Assembly (NCBI GenBank): GCA_963729935.1
Contig: CAVSPW010000004.1
Location: forward strand, 372,001-436,000
Direction: 5' to 3'
Length of the DNA: 64,000 nucleotides
DNA from: CAIKMD01 sp963729935
GTDB taxonomy: Bacteria > Pseudomonadota > Alphaproteobacteria > ATCC43930 > CGMCC-115725
Part shown: positions 1 to 8,731 of the stretch, one piece after another
Layout: every line of letters begins with the position of its first letter
Position numbering within the stretch: the stretch's first letter is position 1
Notes under the pieces: model-generated
The model's database searches: none
Told to the model about the DNA's origin: nothing
The model's input: the letters and a program-made list of their open reading frames with translations, nothing else
Made by a program: the position numbers and the translations under genes

Positions 1-76
1 GCAAGGCCCAGCCCGTCCCAAAGGCCAGCAGATGGGTCGACATCAAGACGAGCAGAATGAAGATTTCAATATCCAT
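1..76 (-). CDS. start of a small hydrophobic protein, truncated by the window edge
   Basis: Reading leftwards from an ATG at position 76 gives an open frame to the window edge. Its first residues (MDIEIFILLVLMSTHLLAFG) are strongly hydrophobic, as in a membrane anchor or signal segment. An AGGAG sequence at 86-90 sits 9 bases upstream, a good ribosome binding site, and this is the main support for the call. Only about 25 residues are visible, so no family can be named. It would be read away from everything else in the left 1 kb. Confidence 0.4.
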   Translation of the reverse strand, partial: MDIEIFILLVLMSTHLLAFGTGWAL

Positions 77-221
77 GGGTATCCGCTCCTAAGAACGTGC
101 CGCTTCTCCGCCCGGCTTCGGCACCGCCGGCCGCACCGGCCGGTCCGCGGATGCGTGGCTATCTCCCGCCTCGCGCCGGGCACCGGCGAGCGGCCCGCGA
201 TCCCTCGCGCCGATGTCGCCC

Positions 222-249
222 GATTGAGACGGTTGGAGCCGTCCCAATC
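222..249 (-). repeat. 11-bp inverted repeat (hairpin)
   Basis: Arms at 222-232 and 239-249 are complementary around a 6-base loop. One position is an A-C mismatch on the plus strand but a G-U wobble on the minus strand, so the hairpin is perfect only in a minus-strand RNA. That is the sense of the small gene at 1-76, in whose leader it would lie. No T-run follows, so it is not a typical intrinsic terminator. Confidence 0.4.
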
Positions 250-656
250 GGCGCATCCGCGAAGCCTTTCTCAATGAATACATAAAGTCTCGCTTGCTTC
301 GATCGCGGGCCGCTCGTCGCATACCGGAGCGGCCTTCGGATCGAGAAATTCCCGGTTTTTTTCAGAGCGCGCCGACGCGCGCGGCGAAATACATGTGTAC
401 GGCGAGGCAGCGCTGAAAAGTTGTGATCTCCTTGCGACGGAAGATGTGGCGCAAGAAGCGGCGCCGAGGGCGGCGCGCGGGTTGCGTCATCGGCATCGTG
501 CGCGGATGCGGGCGTATCGAGTTGACGGTGTGGGCGTCCATCGCTGCTATCCTCCAAGCGAACGGTCTGTTGCTGGAGACAGGGCAGCATAAATTTTTAG
601 TTAATTGGAAGCGGATTTTTCTATAATTTCTCTAAAATTTTAGACAATCTGAAGTT

Positions 657-707
657 ATTAACTATAATTGAAAGTCATTAACCATAAACACAATGCATTT
701 ACCATAA
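657..707. repeat. three 11-bp motifs at exact 20-bp spacing in an AT-rich patch
   Basis: ATTAACTATAA (657), ATTAACCATAA (677) and ATTTACCATAA (697) start exactly 20 bp apart, about two helical turns, so all three face the same side of the DNA. A much weaker copy may lie at 637. The core TTAACCAT resembles the half-site of the alphaproteobacterial cell-cycle regulator CtrA (consensus TTAA-N7-TTAA), but no full site with N7 spacing is seen. The regular phasing suggests cooperative protein binding; which protein is unknown. Confidence 0.45.
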
Positions 708-1042
708 TATCACGCGATCAAATACTCGACGCCAGCGCCGTGTGGGCGCCAGCGCCGGCGCAATCCGTACGCACCGCAACCCGTCCTTAGCATTTTCAAC
801 GCTAGCTTCTTCGTCTCCTCCGACAGGAACGAAGAGGCTTTCCGAATGTGCACAGGCTCGATACCGAGCGCGGGCTCGCCGCTCGCGCTGCCGCTCGGTC
901 AACAATTGGTTCAGGCGACGCCGCGTGTTCAACCGCAAAGTTCGAACAGCACCAATCCAGCGAGCGCGCCCGCCGCTTCCAACGATCCCAATCGGGGCAA
1001 GCACGTCAACATTGCCGCGTAGCAAGGCGGACGGGCAGGGGG

Positions 1043-1823
1043 TCAGGGACGCGGAAAGAACGCGTTGGTTCGACCCAGCATGCGATACGCGATGAGCCCG
1101 AGCCATTCATGGGCCGCGCGGTCGAACTCCTCGAATGTGGTCGACCAGCTCGGCATCGTAGCTCCCGCCCGTCTTATAGGCCACCGGCCAAGCCAGGACC
1201 GGCCAGCCGGCCTGGCGAAAAATTCCGACCGCCCGCGGCATGTGCCAGGCCGAGGTGACGAGGATCCAGACCTCGCCGGGTTTCGGCTTCGCGAGCTTCT
1301 CGCTGAAGATTGCGTTCTCGTAGGTGTTGCGCGAATCGCGCTCGAAGATGATCTTCGACGTGTCGAGCCCGAGATCGGCGAAGAGTTGCTTGGCGGCATC
1401 GGCCTCGCGCTGTTTCTCGCCGAAGACCGCGGCCGAGCCCGAGGTGAAGACGAGTTTCGCGGCCGGATAGAGCCGCGCGAGCTTGACGAAAGTCGTCATA
1501 CGCTCGGCTTCTTCGTTCAGGCTCGGCATGCCGTGCCGCGCCGAGGCGATCGGGTCGACCGCGCCGCCCAAGGCGATGATCCCGTCGACATGCGGCGGTG
1601 GGCTGTGCACCGGTGGAAACCGGTTCTCGAGCGGTGCGTAGAGCCAGTCATCCAAGGGTGTTGCTGCTACGAGCAAGAGAAGGATTGCGCCCAGCGTTGC
1701 AAGGCGACGGCCGGCGCGGGTCCAGCGCGTCCAGAGCAGCGCTCCGCCGATGACAATGAGCGCGAAGATGATCAAATCGGGCTGGATGAGCATCCAGGCA
1801 AGTTTCGAAAAAGCAAAAACCAC
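1043..1823 (-). CDS. YdcF/ElyC-family (DUF218) membrane protein, frameshifted near the C-terminus
   Basis: DUF218 proteins are envelope proteins; E. coli ElyC affects peptidoglycan and lipid-carrier metabolism. The GTG start at 1823 follows a G-rich ribosome binding site and gives MVFAFSKLAWMLIQP, the usual start of the family, then two membrane segments. Family motifs follow: IIALGGAVD, a central VFTSGSA and VTSAWHMPRA. The frame carrying these ends early at 1107, but the expected C-terminus (FDRAAHEWLGLIAYRMLGRT) continues in another frame to a stop at 1043. The switch lies within about 1132-1146 and is consistent with one extra base. With the tail restored the protein is about 260 residues, the normal family length. 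It may be a sequencing error or a recent mutation. Confidence 0.8.
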
Positions 1824-2063
1824 CTTCGCCCCCTTTCGCCGTTTGCGGGCGGAGCGGATCGCCTGCCGTGCCCGCGGCAACACCCATAGACGGGAATTCG
1901 ACAAAAATCCCGGCCCTTGCTGCGCGAGCGCACCCTCGGCGCACGCGACAGTTCCGAAAGACATGTGATCGTAGAGGCGGCGCCGGATTGTCGCTTGTCG
2001 ACAGGCCCGTATCCGTGATGCCATCCTGGACCGGAATTGCGGCGGTCGCGGCGGGGCGGGGGG

Positions 2064-3299
2064 ATGCGGGGAATTCTTGGTCTGGGCGCTTTGCTCCTCC
2101 TGGCTTGGGCCTTGAGCGAGAATCGCTGGCGCATTCCGATCCGTACCGTCGTCGCTGGCGTGATGCTGCAATTCGCGCTCGCGCTTCTGTTCGTGAAGAT
2201 CCCGGCCGCGACATCGGTGTTTCTGCTGCTCAACCAGGGTGTCGACGCGCTCCAGCGCGCCACCGATGCGGGCACAAGCTTCGTCTTCGGTTATCTGGGC
2301 GGCGCGCCCTTGCCCTTCGCCGAGACCCGGCCGGGCGCGAGTTTCATCTTCGCCTTCCGCGCCTTGCCGCTCGTGTTGGTGATCAGCGCACTCGCCTCAC
2401 TTTTGTTCTATTGGGGCGTATTGCAGCTGCTGGTCAAAGCCTTTGCCTGGCTTTTGCGCCGGGCGATGGGCGTCGGCGGCGCCTTGGGTCTCGGCGCGGC
2501 GGTTCACATCTTCGTCGGCAATATCGAAGCGCCATTGCTGGTGCGGCCTTACCTCGCCCGGATGGAGCGCGGCGAGCTCTTCGCGCTCATGACCTGCGGG
2601 ATGGCCGGGATCGCGGGCACGGTGATGGTGCTTTACGCCACGATCCTCGGGCCGGTCATTCCCGACGCGCTCGGGCATATCCTTATCGCTTCGGTCATCA
2701 GCACCCCGGCGGGCCTCGCCGTGGCGGCGTTGATGGTGCCCTTCGGCGGCGATTCGACCGCCGAGGCGCATCTCTCGATCGGCGAGCCCATGCTCTCGGC
2801 GATGGACGCGCTCGCCAAGGGCACCGGCGATGGCATTATCTTCCTCGCCAATATCACGGCGATGCTGATCGTTGCGATCACCTGCGTCATGCTCGTCAAT
2901 ATGGGGCTCTCCTGGCTGCCGCATCCGGGAGGAGGGACGGTGACCTTGCAGCTCCTCTTCGGCTATGCGTTCCGTCCCGTCATGTGGCTCATCGGTGTCC
3001 CGGCGAACGAGATCGCAACCGCCGCCTCGCTCATGGGCACGAAGACCGTGCTCAACGAATTCATCGCCTATGTCGACATGGCGCATCTCCCGACCGAGAT
3101 GCTGAGCGCGCACTCGCGCCTCATTCTGACCTACGCGATGTGCGGCTTCGCCAATTTCGGCAGCGCCGGAATCATGATCGGGGGCATGAGCGCGATGTGT
3201 CCCGAGCGCAAGCACGACATCGTCGGCCTGGGCCTGCGCTCCATCCTCTCGGGAACGATCGCCACTTGCATGAGCGGCGCCGTCGTGGGATTGCTATAG
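2064..3299 (+). CDS. concentrative nucleoside transporter (CNT/NupC family)
   Basis: Inner-membrane symporter importing nucleosides with a cation gradient. The 411-residue protein has about ten hydrophobic segments and the family signatures GGDSTAEAHLS, a GNIEAPL segment and CGFANFGSAGIMIGG near the C-terminus. The ATG at 2064 follows a strong purine-rich ribosome binding site; the in-frame TTG further upstream is less likely. The next gene begins one base after the stop, so this is probably the first gene of a unit with the class II aldolase and the thioesterase. Substrate preference (purine or pyrimidine) cannot be read from the sequence. Confidence 0.9.
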   Translation: MRGILGLGALLLLAWALSENRWRIPIRTVVAGVMLQFALALLFVKIPAATSVFLLLNQGVDALQRATDAGTSFVFGYLGGAPLPFAETRPGASFIFAFRALPLVLVISALASLLFYWGVLQLLVKAFAWLLRRAMGVGGALGLGAAVHIFVGNIEAPLLVRPYLARMERGELFALMTCGMAGIAGTVMVLYATILGPVIPDALGHILIASVISTPAGLAVAALMVPFGGDSTAEAHLSIGEPMLSAMDALAKGTGDGIIFLANITAMLIVAITCVMLVNMGLSWLPHPGGGTVTLQLLFGYAFRPVMWLIGVPANEIATAASLMGTKTVLNEFIAYVDMAHLPTEMLSAHSRLILTYAMCGFANFGSAGIMIGGMSAMCPERKHDIVGLGLRSILSGTIATCMSGAVVGLL

Positions 3300-3300
3300 C

Positions 3301-4056
3301 ATGCCAAAGAAACCAACCAAGACGCCCAAGCAATCCTCCCGTCTCATCACGGCATCGCGCGATCTGGTCGAGGATGTGGCGCTCGCCAATCTGATCCTAT
3401 TCGACCACGAGATTCTCGACGGTTTCGGCCATGTGAGCGCGCGCCACGACAAGGATACCGGGAAATTCGTGATGTCGCGTTACGTCGCGCCCGGGATCGT
3501 GACCAAGGCCGATATCCGCGAATTCTCGCTCGATAGCGAGCCGCTGCCCGACCGCGGCGAGAAGCATTACAGCGAGCGTTTCATCCACGGCGAAATCTAC
3601 AAGGCGCGGCCCGACGTGATGGCGGTGATCCATTCCCACGCGCCGCCGCTCATCCCCTTCGGGGCGACCGGTGCGCCGTTGCGCCCGATGTATCACATGA
3701 GCGCCCATGTGGGCCTCGGCGTGCCGTTGTTCGAGATCCGCGATTTTCAGAACGAAGGCCAAATGCTTATCCGGTCGGCCTATCTCGGCCGTTCGCTGGC
3801 GCAGACGCTTGCCGACAAGCCGATGGTGCTGATGCGTGGCCACGGCGCGACGATCGTCGCGCCGTCGCTTCACCTCGCCGTCTATCGCGCGATTTACGCG
3901 GCGCTCAATGCGCGGCTGCAGATGGAGGCGATGCGTCTGGGCGATGTGAATTACCTCTCGGATGTCGAGGTCGCGCAATGCGTCGAAGGCGTCGAGAGCA
4001 CGAATGAACGCGCCTGGGCCCTGTGGAAGAAAGAGGCGTCCGGCAAGAAGCGATGA
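3301..4056 (+). CDS. class II aldolase/adducin family protein
   Basis: A 251-residue cytosolic zinc enzyme related to fuculose-phosphate and ribulose-phosphate aldolases and epimerases. It begins with GFGHVSARH around 41-49, the usual substrate-loop motif, has the HSH metal pair at H111 and H113, and a third histidine at H181 in RGHGAT. The family splits or isomerises sugar phosphates, but many soil-bacterial members act on other hydroxy acids, so the substrate is open. The start is one base after the nucleoside transporter and the end overlaps the next gene by ATGA, so the three genes are probably cotranscribed. Confidence 0.87.
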   Translation: MPKKPTKTPKQSSRLITASRDLVEDVALANLILFDHEILDGFGHVSARHDKDTGKFVMSRYVAPGIVTKADIREFSLDSEPLPDRGEKHYSERFIHGEIYKARPDVMAVIHSHAPPLIPFGATGAPLRPMYHMSAHVGLGVPLFEIRDFQNEGQMLIRSAYLGRSLAQTLADKPMVLMRGHGATIVAPSLHLAVYRAIYAALNARLQMEAMRLGDVNYLSDVEVAQCVEGVESTNERAWALWKKEASGKKR

Positions 4057-4895
4057 CGGAACTCGTCGAGACCTATCGCGGCGGCGCCATCATCCGGGAA
4101 TGCGACGCCTTCGGCCATCTCAACATCGCCTATTATGTCGAGCGCTTTGCGGACGCGGCCCATGAGCTGATGCAGCGATTGGCGCCGGGCGCGCGCTGGC
4201 GCACGCGCGCGATCGCGACGCGCTACGTGACTGAGCTGCGCGCCGGGGATCCGATCGCGATTTCGAGCGGGATCATCGCCCTCGGCGCGGCCTCGCTCAC
4301 GATCGGCCATGTCGCCTCGAACGGCATGGGCGGCGATGTGACCACGATCGCCGAACAGGTCCTGACCCTCGACGCGCCCGATGGCGAGGCCTGGGCCGGC
4401 TTGCGCGAGACGCTCGGCGGTACCGTTGCGGCGTGGGACCAGGAGCGCTTCGCGCCGGTCCCGCTGCCCGAGGGTGCGGGCCCTCTTGTGACCGGCCTCC
4501 ACCGGGTCAAGACCTGGGAGGCCGACGAGGTCGGACGCTTGTCGCTCTTCGGCTTCGTCGACCGGTTCTCGACCGCCAATTTGGTCAACATGAACGCGGC
4601 CGGCATGACTAGTGCGTACATGCGCGCCGAAAAACGCGGCTTTGCCACCTTCGAGACTCGGCTGGAGCTGATGCCGCCCGCGCCCGCGATCGGCGAGACC
4701 GTGGCGATCGCGAGCGGCATCCTCGAACTCGGCAAGTCCTCGGTGAAGATCCTGCATGCGATGAGGTTGCAGCGCGGCCGCCGAGTCGCGCGGCTCTACC
4801 AGGCCGGCGTGCATTTCGATCTCGAGGCGCGTCGCTCGGCCCCGCTGCCCGATGCGCTGCGCGACAAGGCTCGCGAGCAGTTGATCCGGTCTTAG
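4053..4895 (+). CDS. acyl-CoA thioesterase-like protein with two hotdog domains
   Basis: 280 residues. The N-terminal half has the 4HBT signature CDAFGHLNIAYYVERF around 17-32, with the catalytic-type Asp and the GHLN loop. The second half repeats the fold more weakly (NLVNMNAAGMTSAYM near 170-190), as in tandem hotdog proteins. Such enzymes hydrolyse acyl-CoA thioesters in the cytosol, or act as dehydratases when the acidic residue moves. The ATG lies in an ATGA overlap with the aldolase stop, implying translational coupling. The substrate is unknown. Confidence 0.8.
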   Translation: MTELVETYRGGAIIRECDAFGHLNIAYYVERFADAAHELMQRLAPGARWRTRAIATRYVTELRAGDPIAISSGIIALGAASLTIGHVASNGMGGDVTTIAEQVLTLDAPDGEAWAGLRETLGGTVAAWDQERFAPVPLPEGAGPLVTGLHRVKTWEADEVGRLSLFGFVDRFSTANLVNMNAAGMTSAYMRAEKRGFATFETRLELMPPAPAIGETVAIASGILELGKSSVKILHAMRLQRGRRVARLYQAGVHFDLEARRSAPLPDALRDKAREQLIRS

Positions 4896-4942
4896 CGCTC
4901 GGGAATCTGGCGCGCCGCGCCGCGCTCCTGTATGCATGCGGG

Positions 4943-5915
4943 ATGCGCAGATTGACTCCGATTCTCATTTTTCTGCTCCTCCTTCGTCCCGCTTTCGCGG
5001 CCGATGCGGGAGACTTCAAGACTTGGCTTCAAGGCATGCGCCGGGACGCGATGGCGCAGGGGATCAGCGCGGTGACGCTCGATCGCGCCTTTGCCGGCGT
5101 GAGGCCCATTCCGCGGATCATCGAGCTCGATCACAGCCAGCCGGAGACCACGCTCACCTTTGCGCAATATATCGAGCGCGTGGTGCCGCCGGCGCGGCGC
5201 GAGGCCGCGCATCAACGCTATGTCGAAAATAAGGCGCTTCTGGACGAAATCGGCCGGCGCTACGGCGTTCAGCCCCGTTATATCGTCGCGCTCTGGGGGA
5301 TCGAAACCGATTTCGGACGCACCATCGGCACTTATCCGGTGGTGGCTGCGCTGGCGACGCTCGCCTATGACGGGCGCCGCGCCGCCTTCTTCCGCCGCGA
5401 GCTGATCGACGCGCTGCGCATCATTCAGGACGACAAGATCGAGCCGGCGGCGATGATCGGTTCCTGGGCCGGCGCCATGGGCCAGAGCCAGTTCATGCCC
5501 TCGAGCTTCCTTGCTTTCGCCGTGAGCTATCGCGGCAAGGCTGCGCCCGATATCTGGACCCGGAAGGACGATGTCTTCGCCTCGATCGCGAATTATTTGT
5601 CGCGTTCGGGCTGGCACGGGGATCAGGCCTGGGGCGAGGAGGTTACCGCCCCGGCCAAGCTCGAACTCGTCGCTGATCGGACCCGGAAAGAAGAAAACTG
5701 TCGCCGAATGGGCGGCGCTCGGGGTCCGTCGTGCCGATGGCAGGGTCCTGCCGACGGCAGGATCCGCCGCGCCGTTGCGCGCCGCGCTCGTGCAGCCGGG
5801 CGGCAGCGATGGACCGAGCTTCCTCGTTTACGATAATTTCAGCGTAATCATGCGATGGAATAACTCGAGCTATTTCGCGGTGGCGGTCGGCTATCTGGCC
5901 GACAGCGCCGATTGA
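4943..5915 (+). CDS. MltB-family lytic murein transglycosylase, frameshifted
   Basis: Periplasmic enzyme that cleaves the glycan strands of peptidoglycan, leaving 1,6-anhydro ends. A signal peptide (about residues 1-20, ending AFAAD) precedes the SLT domain. Catalytic Glu121 sits in WGIETDFG, and AGAMGQSQFMPSS near 176-188 is the family signature. This frame runs into non-homologous sequence after about residue 245. The true C-terminal part (TVAEWAALGVRRADGR... to YLADSAD) is found in another frame ending at 5915. The shift lies at about 5686-5697 in an A-rich run (AAAGAAGAAAAC) and fits one extra base. The rlpA gene follows at once, as is usual for cell-wall genes in this class. Confidence 0.82.
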
Positions 5916-5929
5916 CGGATATTCGGGAA

Positions 5930-6859
5930 ATGGGGCACACGCGGCTTTTCCTCCTCGGCGTTGCCGCGGCCGCGCTTTTGCTGAGCGGCTGCGCGGGGAA
6001 TTTGCGCGCGCCGGGTCCGGCTGCGACCTCTCATGGCGGCTACAAGGTCGGCGAGCCCTATCAGATCAACGGGACGTGGTATTACCCGTCCGAGGATTGG
6101 TCCTATGACGAGACCGGAATCGCCTCCTGGTACGGCGAGGATTTCCACGGCAAATACACCGCCAATGGCGAAGTCTTCGATCTGAACGCATTGACGGCGG
6201 CCCATCGCACCTTGCCGATGCCCTCGATCGTCCGGGTGACCAATCTCGAGAACGGCCGCTCGATCGAGTTGCGGGTGAACGACCGCGGCCCTTATGCGCG
6301 CGGGCGAATCATCGACCTGTCGCGACGCGCTGCGCAATTGCTCGGCTTCGAGGGCCAGGGCACGGCCAAAGTGCGCGTAAAGATCCTGGTGCCCGAATCG
6401 ATTCAGGTGGCGAGCCTTGCCGGACGCAACGGGCCCGACCCGATGGTTGCATCGCTCCAGCCCAAGGCGGCGCCGCTCGACAAGGTCGCGACCGAATCCT
6501 TGCCGACCCCGCGGGGCGTGGCGGTCGCCGCGCCTCTGCCCGCCGCATCCGCGCCGCCTCCCGTCTCGACGCGTTCGGTCCTCGCCGAAGCGCCGCCGGT
6601 TTCCGACAAGGTCACCATGGTCCCGGTGAGGCCGTCTCAGATCTATGTTCAAGCGGGCGCCTTCGCGAATATCGATCGTGCCTGGCGATTGAAACTTCAG
6701 CTCACCAAGTTTGGTCCGGTCACCGTGACGGACGCGAAGGCGGGCGGCCTTGTCGTCTATAGGGTGCGCGTCGGTCCGGTCGCGACGGTCGAGCAGGCGG
6801 ATGGTCTGCTCGACAAGGTCAGCGCAACCTCGCCCGATGCGCGAATCGTCGTCAACTGA
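5930..6859 (+). CDS. rlpA: RlpA-family septal ring lytic transglycosylase (lipoprotein with SPOR domain)
   Basis: An outer-membrane lipoprotein that in relatives cleaves peptidoglycan lacking stem peptides at the division site. A lipobox LLSGC gives lipidated Cys21. A double-psi beta-barrel domain follows, with GIASWYGEDFHGKYTANGE and NDRGPYARGRIIDLS, then a Pro/Ala-rich linker. A C-terminal SPOR domain (roughly 230-309, QIYVQAGAF at its start) would bind denuded glycan at the septum. The ATG at 5930 is 15 bases after the mltB stop; a TTG at 5912 overlapping that stop is an alternative that would lengthen the signal peptide by six residues. Confidence 0.92.
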   Translation: MGHTRLFLLGVAAAALLLSGCAGNLRAPGPAATSHGGYKVGEPYQINGTWYYPSEDWSYDETGIASWYGEDFHGKYTANGEVFDLNALTAAHRTLPMPSIVRVTNLENGRSIELRVNDRGPYARGRIIDLSRRAAQLLGFEGQGTAKVRVKILVPESIQVASLAGRNGPDPMVASLQPKAAPLDKVATESLPTPRGVAVAAPLPAASAPPPVSTRSVLAEAPPVSDKVTMVPVRPSQIYVQAGAFANIDRAWRLKLQLTKFGPVTVTDAKAGGLVVYRVRVGPVATVEQADGLLDKVSATSPDARIVVN

Positions 6860-6932
6860 TCGGTCGCACTTTCGACGCAATTGCCGCTATGCTTGCGGCG
6901 CCATCGCCTACGGGCCTTTCGAGTGAGTTTGC

Positions 6933-8096
6933 ATGAAGCCATCTCTGTCGATAATTGTCGCCGCCGGGCTGGGCCTCTCCGCCGCCGTTCTGCCGATGCA
7001 CGCTTCGGCGGCGCCGCCCACCATCGATATTGCAGCCAACACGGCCATTGCGCTCGATTACGATACCGGCGCGGTCCTCTACGACAAGGATGCGGATAAA
7101 CGCATCCCGCCGGCTTCGTTGAGCAAGATCATGACGGCCTATGTCGTCTATACCTTTCTCAAGGAAGGGCGCGTGAAGCTCGACGATACCCTGCCGGTGA
7201 GCGAGAAGGCCTGGGCCAAGCACAAGACCAATGAATCGAACATGTTCGTGCCGCTCGGCGCGCAGGTCAAAGTCGAGGATCTGATTCGCGGCATGATCAT
7301 CCAGTCGGGCAACGACGCCTGCGTCGTTCTTGCCGAAGGATTGGCGGGCAGCACCGATGCCTTCGTCGATCGCATGAACGAGATGGCGAAGAAGCTCGGC
7401 ATGACAGGCAGCCATTTCGCCGATGTCGATGGCCTGCCCGATCCCGAGGAATACATGACCGCGCGCGACATCGCGACCCTGGCGCGCGCGATGATCCGCG
7501 ATTTCCCTGAATATCAGCATTACGATTCGGAGAAGGAGTTCACCTATAACGGGATCAAGCAGGGCAACCGCAATCCGCTACTCTATAAGGACATCGGCGT
7601 CGACGGCATGAAGACCGGTCATACCGAGGAGGCGGGCTACGGCATTACCGCCACGGCCTTGCGCAACGGCCGCCGCGTCATCGCCGTGTTGAGCGGCATG
7701 AAGAGCATGAACGCGCGCTCGCAGGAGGGCGAAAAGCTGATCGATTGGGCCTATCGCGAATGGGGCGACTACAAGCTCGTCAAGGCCGGCGACACGGTCG
7801 ACGAGGCTCCGGTCTGGCTCGGCGTCGCGGCGACGGTCCCGGTGACGACGGCCCAGGATGTCCTGGTGAGCTTGCCGAAGCGTTCGCGCCCGCAAATGAA
7901 GGTGATGGCGGTCTATGATCGCGCCGCCGCCGCGCCGGTGAAGCAAGGCCAGATCGTCGGCAAGCTGCATATCACGGCGCCCGACGTGGCCGAGATCGAC
8001 GTGCCGCTCATCGCCGCCCAGCCGGTCGCCAAGGTGGGTGCCTTGGCGCGCGCCGGTCTGGCGGCGGGCTATCTCATCTTCGGACACAAAAACTGA
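6933..8096 (+). CDS. dacC: D-alanyl-D-alanine carboxypeptidase (PBP5/6 family)
   Basis: Removes the terminal D-alanine from peptidoglycan stem peptides. The 387-residue precursor has a signal peptide ending near ASAAPP. The three penicillin-binding motifs are present: S62-L-S-K65, SGN in IIQSGNDAC, and KTG in GMKTGHTEEAGYG. A C-terminal beta domain follows, and the last stretch (LARAGLAAGYLIFG) resembles the membrane-anchoring helix of this family. It sits between rlpA and tmk, a conserved alphaproteobacterial order. Whether it matches dacA, dacC or dacD of E. coli is not decided by sequence. Confidence 0.92.
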   Translation: MKPSLSIIVAAGLGLSAAVLPMHASAAPPTIDIAANTAIALDYDTGAVLYDKDADKRIPPASLSKIMTAYVVYTFLKEGRVKLDDTLPVSEKAWAKHKTNESNMFVPLGAQVKVEDLIRGMIIQSGNDACVVLAEGLAGSTDAFVDRMNEMAKKLGMTGSHFADVDGLPDPEEYMTARDIATLARAMIRDFPEYQHYDSEKEFTYNGIKQGNRNPLLYKDIGVDGMKTGHTEEAGYGITATALRNGRRVIAVLSGMKSMNARSQEGEKLIDWAYREWGDYKLVKAGDTVDEAPVWLGVAATVPVTTAQDVLVSLPKRSRPQMKVMAVYDRAAAAPVKQGQIVGKLHITAPDVAEIDVPLIAAQPVAKVGALARAGLAAGYLIFGHKN

Positions 8097-8728
8097 GCCG
8101 CGGCAAGTTCATCACCCTCGAAGGCGGCGAAGGCGCCGGTAAATCCACGCAGCAAAAGGTGCTGGTTGCGGTGATCGCGCGCGCCGGGATCGATGTCGTT
8201 ACGACGCGCGAACCCGGCGGCGCGGCGAGCGCCGACGACATCCGCGAATTGCTCGTGAACGGGGCGCCCGAGCGCTGGGACGCGATCACCGAGGCGTTGC
8301 TGATGGTCGCGGCGCGGCGCTGTCATCTGGTTGAGACCGTGTGGCCCGCGCTCGATCGCGGCGCCTGGGTGGTGTGCGACCGCTTCAGCGATTCGACGAT
8401 TGCCTATCAGGGTCATGGCGGCGGCGTGCCGCTCGCGCGACTGGCCGAACTGCATCGTCTGATCGCCGAGAGTTTTTCTCCCGATCTCACGCTCATCCTC
8501 GACATCCCGGTCGAACTGGGGCTCGCCCGCGCGGCCGGACGCCGCGGCGGCGAGCGGCGCTTCGAGAGCAAGGGCGCCGAATTTCACGAGCGGGTGCGGC
8601 AAGGATTCCTCGAGATTGCCCGAAGCGAGCCCGGACGCTGCGCGGTGATCGATGCGCGCGGCGATGTCGACGCGGTCAGCGCCGCGCTGCTTGCGGTGCT
8701 GCGCGAGCGTCTCGGCCTTCAAGCCTGA
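8093..8728 (+). CDS. tmk: thymidylate kinase, apparent CTG start
   Basis: Phosphorylates dTMP to dTDP in DNA precursor synthesis. The P-loop EGGEGAGKST lies at the very N-terminus, followed by the DR motif in VVCDRFSDSTIAYQG and a lid region GRRGGERRFE. Homologues start about nine residues before the P-loop (M-S-R-G-K-F-I-T pattern). In this frame the only codon there is CTG at 8093, overlapping the dac stop as CTGA; no ATG, GTG or TTG is in frame between 8042 and 8093. The first standard start after it lies downstream of the P-loop and would destroy the enzyme. Length from the CTG is 211 residues, normal for Tmk. Confidence 0.9.
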   Translation: MSRGKFITLEGGEGAGKSTQQKVLVAVIARAGIDVVTTREPGGAASADDIRELLVNGAPERWDAITEALLMVAARRCHLVETVWPALDRGAWVVCDRFSDSTIAYQGHGGGVPLARLAELHRLIAESFSPDLTLILDIPVELGLARAAGRRGGERRFESKGAEFHERVRQGFLEIARSEPGRCAVIDARGDVDAVSAALLAVLRERLGLQA

Positions 8729-8731
8729 GCC

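Larger units (their letters stand above)
77..1042. other. long stretch without a convincing gene
   Basis: Almost 1 kb with no reading frame that has both a plausible ribosome binding site and protein-like composition. The short frames here are arginine- and proline-rich, as out-of-frame GC-rich DNA usually is. Two structures stand out: an inverted repeat at 222-249 and an AT-rich patch at about 588-720 with iterated motifs; both are listed separately. The AT-rich patch contrasts sharply with the surrounding GC-rich DNA and could be a regulatory or protein-binding region. Confidence 0.5.

Noticed and set aside
699..1106. A 135-codon minus-strand frame in the left gene-free region.
   Set aside because: Arg- and Ala-rich composition, no ribosome binding site and overlap with the restored YdcF tail.
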